Shown here piece after piece: positions 1 through 7,094 of a stretch of DNA of 64,000 bases; the first letter of the stretch is position 1; every line of letters begins with the position of its first letter. The translations under genes and the position numbers were made by a program. The stretch is from positions 682,001-746,000 of the forward strand of contig CAWEOA010000008.1 in NCBI GenBank assembly GCA_963810615.1, given 5' to 3'. The notes below the pieces were generated by a model. That model had not been told where the DNA came from, made no database searches, and saw nothing but the letters and a program-made list of their open reading frames with translations. This DNA is from JARRQJ01 sp963810615 (GTDB lineage Bacteria; Pseudomonadota; Gammaproteobacteria; DRLM01).

Positions 1-1
1 T

Positions 2-64
2 TCGCTTAAGAAAGGAATGAAGTACGAAAAATCAGAGTTCAGCGCGTTTGAACCGGCCAACTAA
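2..64 (+). CDS. C-terminal end of a truncated upstream gene
   Basis: An open frame enters from the left edge and stops with TAA at 62-64, leaving about 20 residues that end in EPAN. It is too short to assign to a family. A factor-independent terminator about 90 bases downstream supports a real gene ending here, but the frame could be open by chance. Confidence 0.3.
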   Translation, partial: SLKKGMKYEKSEFSAFEPAN

Positions 65-599
65 CTACCAGGTAATTAAATTGAGAGTTCGGATAGATAC
101 ATACCCAGGCAAAGATAGATATTAGCGGAAAAATGTAAGTTCTTAGTATACCAGCCGGGCCATGATGGGATCGTGGTCCGGTTTTTTTTGATTACTCGCA
201 AAGGTTGCAGATGACTGCGCTGTACTGAACAACAACAAAATTCCGCTCAAGAAATTACCCATGGCAATCATTTCTGCATCATCGAATGACAGAAACTACG
301 ATGTACATCCCCTAATTCATAATAAGGACGAATTGCGGACGTTTTATGCACAGTGAAGTTTGTGCCGTAGCCGATTTATCGTCATTTTTATATGCGCAAC
401 ACCACTGATTAACAGTGCCAGATATGACCTGATGCAAATTTCAGGTGATTTTTATTCATCCAGGATGACTGGCGTGACGATACACTTGATAATTACAGGA
501 GCTGAAGGCTATTGATTAGTAACCTAGATTAGCTCTTGCCTTGTGTTAGGGTATATAGACTAAACAGCTAGTCTCGTAACGCCATGAGATCCTAAATTA
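65..599. other. Intergenic, 535 bases, AT-rich
   Basis: Apart from the terminator at 155-189, only a short hairpin just ahead of the next gene is visible (AGACTA 557-562 pairing with TAGTCT 569-574). No gene or clear promoter is seen. Confidence 0.5.
155..189 (+). terminator. Rho-independent terminator
   Basis: CCGGGCCA at 155-162 pairs with TGGTCCGG at 174-181 (one G-T wobble), followed by eight T at 182-189. It would end transcription of the gene entering from the left. Confidence 0.65.
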
Positions 600-1061
600 A
601 TGAATAAAATAATATTTATTCTGATTGGTTTGCTTTCTCTCCCTGTATCTGCGATGCAATACGATGTCGTGGTACCAATTCACGAAAAGGGCGCGTCTAC
701 GTTTTACATTAAAGGGAAGCTCGGAAATCTGGCTTATTCTGATTTTATGGTAGATACAGGCTCCGGGTATTTGGTTATTAACCAGGAATCCCTGGAGCAG
801 TTAAGGAATAGCGGACAGGCGTATTATATTAGGGACATCAAGGGAATAATGGCTAATGGCGAGGAATTTTTAGTGCCGGTTTGGCGCATTTCCAGCTTGA
901 CCATAAATGATCAATGTGTCCTGCAAAACGTGGATGCTGCCGTGTTTCCGGGGCAAACACGGCAGATTCTGGGTTTGACCGCGTTAAAGAAAGCTGCGCC
1001 ATTTATACTTTCGTTTGATCCCCCGCAAATTGTATTGAGCCATTGCGCCCAAGGTTCTTAG
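600..1061 (+). CDS. Exported retropepsin-like aspartic protease
   Basis: The 153-residue protein begins with a typical signal peptide (hydrophobic residues 4-16, cleavage likely after the Ala of VSAM). Around residue 51 it carries VDTGSG, the catalytic D-T/S-G motif of retropepsin-like (clan AA) aspartic proteases; one such motif in a small single-domain protein is usual because these enzymes work as dimers. A hydrophobic ILGL segment near residue 122 fits the second conserved element of the fold. It would act in the periplasm. No Shine-Dalgarno is obvious, the gene stands alone, and no substrate can be inferred. Catalysis is inferred from the motif only. Confidence 0.65.
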   Translation: MNKIIFILIGLLSLPVSAMQYDVVVPIHEKGASTFYIKGKLGNLAYSDFMVDTGSGYLVINQESLEQLRNSGQAYYIRDIKGIMANGEEFLVPVWRISSLTINDQCVLQNVDAAVFPGQTRQILGLTALKKAAPFILSFDPPQIVLSHCAQGS

Positions 1062-1412
1062 TCATCGCTTTCGAAATGTTGTGCCTAATCCAGTAGGATC
1101 TTCCCTTTGGACAAATTCTTGGGTATCAATCGCTAGATCCTCCTAATCTCCAAAGTCACCTGCAACCCGGTTCGGCAAAAGCGGACACTGATTATTATTG
1201 GAGCGAAAGGCAGGGATTGGCCGACAGCACGTATTCCCGGTTTCGACCCTGAGCGGACCCTAGAAAGAGGCGAAGAACCCGCTCTCAAAGTCTGCAAGTA
1301 TGGGTCCGCACTTGCCAGGATTGAAAGCATCAAGCCGTTGGCGTAGCCTGCTATTACAATAAGAAATTATCTAGATCAATAAAGGCATCAAAGTGTCGGG
1401 CGGTGGGGAGTC
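1062..1412. other. Intergenic, 351 bases, with a dispersed repeat
   Basis: The spacer holds a degenerate copy of a repeat (1177-1262) shared with 5528-5676. No coding sequence is supported; short open frames here look like chance. Confidence 0.5.
1177..1262. repeat. Degenerate dispersed repeat, copy 1
   Basis: Shares ordered words with 5528-5676: AAAGCGGACA, GAGCGAAAGGC followed by ATTGGCCG, then TTTCGACCC followed by a GACC. The copies are diverged and have indels, so they look like old remnants of one element. Confidence 0.5.
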
Positions 1413-2015
1413 ATGGCTAGCGATTCGATATACCACGACGGGATGCGACAACTGCAGGATGCACGCGAGACGCGGCTGATCGCAGATCGCCTCAGGCAGG
1501 TCACGGTACACAGCGCCTTCACTGACGAGGATCGGGCATTCATCGAGCGCGCGGCGATGTTCTTCATAGCCACCGCCGACGCCGAAGGGCAGCCGGACTG
1601 CTCGTACAAGGGCGGGCTACCGGGGTTCGTGCGGGTGCTTGACGAGCGCACGCTCGCGATACCCGACTATGACGGTAACGGCATGTACCGTACCTGGGGC
1701 AACGTGCTGGTCAACCCTCGCGTCGGCCTGCTGTTTCTCGATTTCGAGAATCCGAATCGCATCCGCGTCAACGGCACTGCCCGGTTGCGTGAGGACGATC
1801 CGCTGCGCGCCGAGTTTCCTGGGGCAGTGTTCATCGTGCGCGTCGTCGCCGAGCTGATATTCCCGAACTGCCCGCGCTACCTTCACAAGATGAAGCTGCT
1901 CGAGCATTCTGCATACGCGCCCCGGCCCGAATACAAGCCGCCGGTTCCAGCGTGGAAGACATTCGAGGTATTCCACGACGCGCTGCCGGCGCGCGACAGA
2001 GAGGAGGATACATGA
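1413..2015 (+). CDS. Pyridoxamine 5'-phosphate oxidase-family flavoprotein
   Basis: The 200-residue protein has the FMN-binding split-barrel features of the PNPOx-like superfamily: FFIATADAEGQPDCSYKGG near residues 50-68, IPDYDGNGM near 88, and the NPRVGLLFLDF strand near 108. Members bind FMN or F420 and reduce or oxidise small molecules; the substrate is unknown. The start is supported by GGGGAG seven bases upstream. Its stop overlaps the next gene's start (ATGA), so it is cotranslated with a glutathione S-transferase, suggesting a small redox/detoxification pair. Both genes are much richer in GC than their surroundings, which suggests acquisition from elsewhere. Confidence 0.75.
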   Translation: MASDSIYHDGMRQLQDARETRLIADRLRQVTVHSAFTDEDRAFIERAAMFFIATADAEGQPDCSYKGGLPGFVRVLDERTLAIPDYDGNGMYRTWGNVLVNPRVGLLFLDFENPNRIRVNGTARLREDDPLRAEFPGAVFIVRVVAELIFPNCPRYLHKMKLLEHSAYAPRPEYKPPVPAWKTFEVFHDALPARDREEDT

Positions 2016-2632
2016 CAATCAAGCTTTACTCCTGGCCTATGAGCTCGGGCACGCGCGTCGCCTGGGCGCTGGAGGAACTCGCGCTCCCTTATGAGTACGT
2101 GCCACTCGATGCGAAGAAACAGGAGCACCGCTCGCCCGAGATGCTGGCGGTGAACCCCCACGGCAAGGTCCCCGCGCTCGCCGACGGAGAGCTCAAGCTC
2201 TTCGAGTCGGGCGCGATCTTGCTCTATCTCGGCAACCGCTACGGTGCGGCGAAGGGCCTGTGGCCCGAGTCCGAAGGGCAGGCGCACGCCGACGCCATGT
2301 GCTGGACGGTGTGGGCGATGACCGAGATCGGCACCTACATGATGCAGTACCTGTATCACGGGTTCGATTCGCCTGTTTCGTACAAGCCGGAGGACCGCAG
2401 CAAGGCGGCCGCGGCGTACAACGGCGCGCAGCTCGACCGGGTGCTCGATACGCTCGAAAAGCGCCTCGAGGGTCGTGACTATCTGATGGGTGGCTTCTCG
2501 CTCGTGGATGTCGCCGCGGCGAGCTGGCTGCTGCTCGGGACCCAGCTCGGCTTGCCGCTCGAGGGCCGTCCGCGCGTGGCGGCGTGGTGCAAGCACTGCG
2601 CCGAGCGCCCCGCTTTCAAACGCGCGCGCTAG
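2012..2632 (+). CDS. Glutathione S-transferase family protein
   Basis: The 206-residue protein has the two-domain GST layout. An N-terminal thioredoxin-like domain begins KLYSWPMSSGTRVAWALEE, with the NPHGKVPAL loop and the ESGAI glutathione-binding motif near residue 70; a helical C-terminal domain contains a DVAAASWLL segment typical of GST helix 6. The start at 2012 is chosen because ATGA overlaps the previous stop and GAGGAGG lies five bases before it; a longer upstream reading would run into the flavoprotein gene. Cytosolic conjugation or isomerisation is likely, substrate unknown. GC content is high like its partner. Confidence 0.85.
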   Translation: MTIKLYSWPMSSGTRVAWALEELALPYEYVPLDAKKQEHRSPEMLAVNPHGKVPALADGELKLFESGAILLYLGNRYGAAKGLWPESEGQAHADAMCWTVWAMTEIGTYMMQYLYHGFDSPVSYKPEDRSKAAAAYNGAQLDRVLDTLEKRLEGRDYLMGGFSLVDVAAASWLLLGTQLGLPLEGRPRVAAWCKHCAERPAFKRAR

Positions 2633-3022
2633 ATATGTCTCTCGCTGCGGGGATCGACGATTTCCGCCCTCGGTGGCAACGGCGTACTTGTGCGCCCTAA
2701 CTCCACGATAATCGTCCGCTCATGGCCGGAGGCGGAAATAGTCGAAGGACACTGCGAATTGGCGCTATCGACCCCTGCTGAGCATTGGGTTGCCAAATCC
2801 AAAGTCTGATATCTGAGTTTGCTTGTTACCATCTTACTCGGCTGAATGGGAATCACTTGTTAGTAAATCTGATGGGGTACTGTTACCACCCAGGTACTTT
2901 TGAATCCAAACTCATGCAGTATGTGACTTTGTCACAGATAATAACCCATCATTGGAGTCAGATAATGTTGCGGAGAGGAAGTCCGTAATCCAATTATTTC
3001 ACTTTTAGAGGAGGTGACTGCC
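2633..3022. other. Intergenic, 390 bases
   Basis: Contains the palindrome at 2922-2936 upstream of the DUF2892 gene. A short open frame at 2785-2988 has no ribosome-binding site or recognisable content and is not called. Confidence 0.45.
2922..2936. promoter_or_regulatory. Perfect 15-base palindrome, possible operator
   Basis: TGTGAC-TTT-GTCACA reads the same on both strands and lies 87 bases before the DUF2892 start. The half-sites resemble CRP/FNR-family half-sites, but the gap between TGTGA and TCACA is five bases rather than the six of the CRP consensus. A regulator of that superfamily is plausible, not shown. Confidence 0.35.
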
Positions 3023-3400
3023 ATGAGCAGAATCACAGGTAAGATCGCCCCCGTTGAAAACATCGGTCTTGTTGACCGGATGGTTCGTTTCTTCGGCGGT
3101 GGCGTCCTAATGGCGTATGGTATTTTTACTGCCCTAACGACTACGCATGATTTGGTATCGGCCGGTGCAATCCTGTTGGGCGTCTATCCCTTAATGACCA
3201 CAATGATGGGATGGGACCCCATTTACCACCTCTTCGGTGCAAAAACTTGCGTCATCGATGGAGGACGAAACCAGTGTGGAACACTACCCTACGAGGTGGA
3301 TTCTGCACTAGGGCACCATCCCAAGCCGGATAATGGCTACGAATATGATCACAGTCTGGCAGGATCACACCACGATCAAAACCGGAAAGTAGCTGCCTGA
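3023..3400 (+). CDS. DUF2892-type inner-membrane protein
   Basis: The 125-residue protein has the YgaP-like transmembrane module: VENIGLVDRMVRF near residue 10, then two hydrophobic helices (about 22-40 and 45-62) ending in a TMMGWDP motif near 65. The hydrophilic tail is His-rich (HHPKPDN, GSHHDQN) and has two Cys, which may bind metal. The start at 3023 sits after a strong GAGGAGGTG; the GTG at 3014 overlaps that site and is unlikely. It is a diverged relative of the proteins at 14004 and 15287. Function unknown. Confidence 0.7.
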   Translation: MSRITGKIAPVENIGLVDRMVRFFGGGVLMAYGIFTALTTTHDLVSAGAILLGVYPLMTTMMGWDPIYHLFGAKTCVIDGGRNQCGTLPYEVDSALGHHPKPDNGYEYDHSLAGSHHDQNRKVAA

Positions 3401-3438
3401 TAGTAGATATAAATTCAGTAGCGAAGGAGAAAATGACT

Positions 3439-3543
3439 ATGCAATCTCAGATTCCAGAACATCAAGGCAGCCTATTGGCAACCGCCGCCGTAATCATGAT
3501 GATCCTGTACGCTATTTATTCAATGGTTAAAGTGTGGGGCTGA
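3439..3543 (+). CDS. Small single-span membrane protein, 34 residues
   Basis: This short frame starts MQSQIPEHQG, has one hydrophobic helix (about residues 14-31, rich in Ala, Met and Ile) and ends KVWG. AAGGAGA at 3424-3430 gives good spacing to the ATG at 3439; the in-frame ATG at 3433 is too close. It follows the DUF2892 gene by 38 bases and is followed directly by a strong terminator, so the two probably form one transcript. Similar tiny membrane proteins often accompany larger partners; its role is unknown. Confidence 0.5.
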   Translation: MQSQIPEHQGSLLATAAVIMMILYAIYSMVKVWG

Positions 3544-3585
3544 TCGCACCAATTCTTAAGTAAAGTTAACTATCAAATATAATTC

Positions 3586-3609
3586 CGCGGCCTTTGGCCG
3601 CGTTTTTTT
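3586..3609 (+). terminator. Rho-independent terminator
   Basis: CGCGGCC-TTT-GGCCGCG at 3586-3602 forms a perfect seven-pair stem followed by seven T. It closes the transcript of the DUF2892 and small-protein genes. Confidence 0.85.
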
Positions 3610-3945
3610 GCAACAGAAGCTGACGTTCAATTTGAGTGTGTTGAGATCGCATATGGCCAAGGGCAGCCCTAGACCGTGAATGGATCTTCAAATCAGGCGT
3701 TCTGGGTGTCGAATCTCAGGCCGGACTGTTCTTGCTTGAAGCGCAATCGCATGTGGTTTTCTAAGTCTCGTCAGACTCCTTCAAACACAAACTAATAACA
3801 ATGTATGGGTTGTGCCGCGCGCTGTCGCGTGGCAAATCAGCCAAACATGTACTATTCTTGACTAAAGATCTATGGTTTTAAGAATCCGCTCAACGTCCAA
3901 CAGGACTCTAGGGGGGGGACTTACAAACCGGAGGCATACCTATCG
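3610..3945. other. Intergenic, 336 bases, nothing recognised
   Basis: No coding, repeat or strong structural signal is visible apart from an eight-G run at 3912-3919 shortly before the next gene's ribosome-binding site. Confidence 0.4.
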
Positions 3946-4152
3946 ATGAGAGCGTTCAAGACGAACGTGTCAACGATGAGTAGAGGCGGCCTTGCGCCCC
4001 TTATAGTTTCATTAATTCCGTCGGCCCTGATGGCCTACGGTTATGCCCTGTGGTTTGATATCGAACATGATAAGTGGGGTGACTTTGTTGCCGATCTACT
4101 GTTTCCCCCATTAGGTATCCTTCACGGCCTCTCTTTATTATTTGCGAATTGA
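3946..4152 (+). CDS. Small hypothetical membrane protein
   Basis: The 68-residue protein has two hydrophobic helices (about residues 17-35 and 50-67) joined by a polar FDIEHDKWGD loop. The start at 3946 is preceded by GGAGG at 3930-3934, a somewhat long spacing; a second ATG at 3976 lacks any site. I do not recognise a family. It stands alone between long spacers. Confidence 0.45.
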   Translation: MRAFKTNVSTMSRGGLAPLIVSLIPSALMAYGYALWFDIEHDKWGDFVADLLFPPLGILHGLSLLFAN

Positions 4153-4794
4153 CCCTTTAGAACAGGGCACCACGATGTGGCCAGGTCGGAACCTTCCGAC
4201 TAATTGAGGCGAAAGACCGGTTCTGACCGAACCTGGAATTTGGTGTTACGCGTGACCATCGCCAAAGACCACGAAGAGACGAATACATAAAATGCCAATG
4301 GTGTTGCTGATTCTATTCTGGAGACGCTTGAGGCAGCCCTGGTTGGCTCTTGCTAAGACTATCCGACCTACCCCCGATAATCGGTTCCCAGAAACCAAGG
4401 AAGGGTCAATATTATGCTTACAGGCGGCGATATGGTTTTAAGGGAAGCGACTGCTATATAAAAACGTAAGGCCAGGCTGTTACACCTGGCCCTACGACCG
4501 ACTCTTGCCTTGCTTGTAGGGCTCAGTTCGTTACCTGTCTGCAAGTAAGGTAACCGCTTAATAGAGCGGTATCGATAGACAGTCTGAGTTTGTAACCCAA
4601 CGGCCTATTATTCGATGTGTCGGCATCATCGAAATTCCGATTATTAGGTTAGTATAGTTAATTATTTAGTAAAGGACGGGGTGACCCAAAACGGTCATTC
4701 GATTCAAGAATGCAAGTTACTGTTTTTGGATTATTATTGACAATATCCACATACCTGAGCTATTTTTAAACCATCCTTCGGGGAAGGGTGTTTT
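4153..4794. other. Intergenic, 642 bases, with folded segments
   Basis: Holds a perfect hairpin GTCGGAA-CC-TTCCGAC at 4185-4200 without a T-tract, and the dense hairpin array at 4470-4633 listed separately. No coding sequence is supported. Confidence 0.4.
4470..4633. ncRNA. Candidate structured RNA (hairpin array)
   Basis: Six stems can be drawn by eye: GGCCAGG 4470-4476 with CCTGGCC 4485-4491; CCCTAC 4490-4495 with GTAGGG 4516-4521; CTCAG 4522-4526 with CTGAG 4584-4588, enclosing GTTACCT 4530-4536 with AGGTAAC 4548-4554 and CCGCT 4554-4558 with AGCGG 4565-4569; and TTCGATG 4611-4617 with CATCGAA 4627-4633. The enclosed pair makes a multibranch fold. No T-tract follows, so these are not simple terminators. 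I match it to no known RNA family, and the strand is uncertain. Confidence 0.25.
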
Positions 4795-5028
4795 ATGGAC
4801 CAAGATAAACGTAGAACTCTGGACGATCTCCGCAGGTGTGCCGGGAAACTACCCTTGCCTGCGGTGTTGCACCTGGTTAAAAGCTATAAAGCCACTCGAC
4901 TTACTGAAGTGCCGGAAGCTGCCTACGTTGACTTCATCGACCACTGTGAACTCATGGTATCGACTGCGGAAATGACACCGCCCGCTCCCTTAGCGGCCGA
5001 ACTGGGTTTATTCTGTCGTCTTTGCTAG
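4795..5028 (+). CDS. Hypothetical protein, 77 residues
   Basis: A soluble, mainly helical small protein starting MDQDKRRTLDDLRR, with four Cys including a terminal CRLC. A GGGGAAGGG stretch about eight bases before the ATG could be the ribosome-binding site. No family is recognised and no neighbour is close. Composition looks protein-like (amphipathic segments, few rare residues), but reality as a gene is only moderately supported. Confidence 0.4.
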   Translation: MDQDKRRTLDDLRRCAGKLPLPAVLHLVKSYKATRLTEVPEAAYVDFIDHCELMVSTAEMTPPAPLAAELGLFCRLC

Positions 5029-5247
5029 CGCGAGCGTTCTGGCCATCACTCACACCCGCTACGATTTCAGACTTTTAAACTGCGATTGTTACCTACCCGT
5101 TCAGCCTCAAACAGTTTCCATTCAGGATCCATTCATCTAGCGGGTGCTAGATATTTGAGCTTGCTGTAGGGATTGCGACATTGGGGTATGCAGTCCGAGA
5201 ACATGTCAGCCAAATAGTAGACATAAACTAATAGGATAATTGTAACC

Positions 5248-5487
5248 ATGATGGACGCAAAAACTATTAGTACTCCCGATAGTCTTTTTGAAACCGCTTT
5301 CAATAGACTTGGGGAGTCGCGTTCGCTTGAATACAGGGCGGGAGTATTAGCGGCTCTACGGGACCGGTTCAACCGCATCAATGGTTCTCTCATACGCCAT
5401 GAACCGCCGTACACTATGGGTACTACACAATGCGATGCGTGGGTAGCAGGATATCAAGAGGGTTTGCTGATTTGGCAGTCACAGTAA
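5248..5487 (+). CDS. Hypothetical protein, 79 residues
   Basis: A small soluble protein with a helical N-terminal half (FETAFNRLGESRS, VLAALRDRFNR) and a C-terminal CDAWVAGYQEGLLIW stretch. Aromatic-glycine patterns of this kind occur in several short uncharacterised families. Two ATGs in tandem (5248, 5251) leave the exact start open, and the ribosome-binding site is weak (AGGATAA). Function unknown. Confidence 0.4.
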   Translation: MMDAKTISTPDSLFETAFNRLGESRSLEYRAGVLAALRDRFNRINGSLIRHEPPYTMGTTQCDAWVAGYQEGLLIWQSQ

Positions 5488-5527
5488 GAGACTGTACATT
5501 CAATTTTTAACAATTCTTTCATGTGAT

Positions 5528-5676
5528 AAAAGCGGACATTCCAGCGCATTAGAGCGAAAGGCGGGTATTGGCCGCATTCGGAAGTAGGCGCGGTGCAACG
5601 CGAACTGGCACTTTCGACCCGAAGCAGACCTTTGTATATGCGGGTCGAAGGTGCGCTTTCAGACCCGAGCAGTAAA
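5528..5676. repeat. Degenerate dispersed repeat, copy 2
   Basis: Longer relative of the element at 1177-1262, with AAAGCGGACA, GAGCGAAAGGC, ATTGGCCG and TTTCGACCC in the same order. Its right half also holds an imperfect inverted pair, GACCCG (5616-5621) against CGGGTC (5641-5646). It fills most of the spacer upstream of the DedA gene. Confidence 0.5.
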
Positions 5677-5726
5677 CCAACATAAATTGTTATGTGTGAC
5701 TGCACCAACATGATTACAATAAGTGC

Positions 5727-6356
5727 ATGATCGAGAACGTAATTGCACTGGTGGGCGGATTCGTAGTCACTACCATCGCACGTCTAGGCTATAGCGGCCT
5801 GGTGCTGCTCATGGCCGTCGAGAGCGCCTGTATCCCCCTCCCGTCCGAAGTCATCATGCCCTTCTCCGGTTACCTGGTTTATAGGGGAGAGTTCTCGCTG
5901 TGGGGCGTAGCCGTCGCTGGTGCTAGCGGTTGCGTGCTTGGCTCGCTGGTTGCGTACTTCATTGGGATCTACGGCGGGCGCAGCTTGGTCTATAAGTACG
6001 GGCGCTATTTGCTGATCTCGCGCCGTGACCTGGCATTGGCGGACCGTTGGTTTGCGCGCTACGGCGGCATCACAGTCTTCATCGGCCGCCTCCTGCCCAT
6101 TATCCGCACCTTCATTGCGCTTCCCGCTGGCATTAGCCGCATGCCTATCTTGCCCTTCGTGATCTATACCTTCATCGGCTCGCTTATCTGGTGCTACGGC
6201 CTGGGCTGGATAGGGCTAAAACTAGGCGAGAACTGGCACACTCTGGGCGACTATTTCCATCGCTTCGACGCCGCCATTGCCATGATTCTGCTAATTGGTG
6301 CAGCTTGGTACCTACGTCGGCACTGGAAACATCGCCTTGATTATCGAGACGAGTGA
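5727..6356 (+). CDS. DedA family membrane protein
   Basis: The 209-residue protein matches the DedA/VTT-fold family in length and motifs: an ESACIPLPSEVIMPFSG re-entrant segment near residues 32-48, and FIGRLLPIIRTF followed by PAGISRMP near residues 112-131, which carries the family's conserved Arg and Gly. About five hydrophobic spans end in a basic tail. DedA proteins sit in the inner membrane and are tied to lipid-carrier (undecaprenyl phosphate) or phospholipid flipping and to proton-motive-force and envelope homeostasis. It is monocistronic. The substrate cannot be told from the sequence. Confidence 0.88.
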   Translation: MIENVIALVGGFVVTTIARLGYSGLVLLMAVESACIPLPSEVIMPFSGYLVYRGEFSLWGVAVAGASGCVLGSLVAYFIGIYGGRSLVYKYGRYLLISRRDLALADRWFARYGGITVFIGRLLPIIRTFIALPAGISRMPILPFVIYTFIGSLIWCYGLGWIGLKLGENWHTLGDYFHRFDAAIAMILLIGAAWYLRRHWKHRLDYRDE

Positions 6357-6615
6357 TCCGCCGCATAAACTATCAGGCGCCGACCCTGCTGCTCGAAGTT
6401 GGTGCCCGAGGTGATGAATCTGGGTACGGCTCCGCGCATCTTTCACTCCCTTAAGCGTTAAAGGTCAGATCGCAAACCACAGCGGACGGTCAGGATTACT
6501 GAGATCGGACATTCAATGCCGAATTACGGCCGAGCACGTTTGTAATACGGCATAGCTATGTTTTCTGATAATGACCTTGGCGAACGGAACTACACGAATG
6601 ACCGTTCTAGAAAGT

Positions 6616-6879
6616 CTATTTGCGCTTGAAACGAACAGAACCAATGGAGGGGCGTTGATTTACTGTATCGACCAGGAATCCCGCTGACAACCACGCGTGC
6701 GCTTGAGGTCGCGACTTCGACTCTCGTTGATTTCCCCACCACGCGCGATGTTCGGTTGATGATTTTGGAAGGGGCGAGCCAATAATCCGCTCAATTTCTG
6801 GAAATGAGAGGGTTATCTCTTGCACGTCCGGAGATATTGTGCGGAGGTGTAGCTCGAGTGGTTCATACTTTGTTGGCAT
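6616..6879 (-). CDS. DUF7662-like hypothetical protein
   Basis: The 87-residue protein from ATG at 6879 starts MPTKYEPLELHL and contains TLSFPEIERIIGSPLP and HRAWWGNQ motifs with a HAWLSAGF segment. These fit a small domain (catalogued, as I recall, as DUF7662) found alone or in restriction- and defence-related proteins. The start is set by GGAAG just upstream at 6885-6889; a longer reading to 6972 adds an unrelated hydrophobic stretch. It is an isolated gene in a long spacer, consistent with accessory DNA. Function unknown. Confidence 0.6.
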   Translation of the reverse strand: MPTKYEPLELHLRTISPDVQEITLSFPEIERIIGSPLPKSSTEHRAWWGNQRESKSRPQAHAWLSAGFLVDTVNQRPSIGSVRFKRK

Positions 6880-7094
6880 ATTTCTTCCGATACTTGTACA
6901 CCCTAAAAGGGGATAGATGGGCGCCAGTGCCGGGACATTTATAATAATAAGGACGCTCATATTGTCACACAATTAGATTGATGAGACTTTACGGGTTGTC
7001 TATTTTCCGACTCTTTATTGTAATAAGACATCGAGCTGATATAACAATACGGATCCTTCCCGCAATAGGTACTGTCAAGTAGAGAGTATCCGGT

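Noticed and set aside
2922..2936. Canonical CRP site
   Set aside because: The half-sites fit, but the spacer is one base too short, so only a generic operator is proposed.
2785..2988. 67-residue frame upstream of the DUF2892 gene
   Set aside because: No ribosome-binding site, no recognised content, and it overlaps the palindromic operator candidate.
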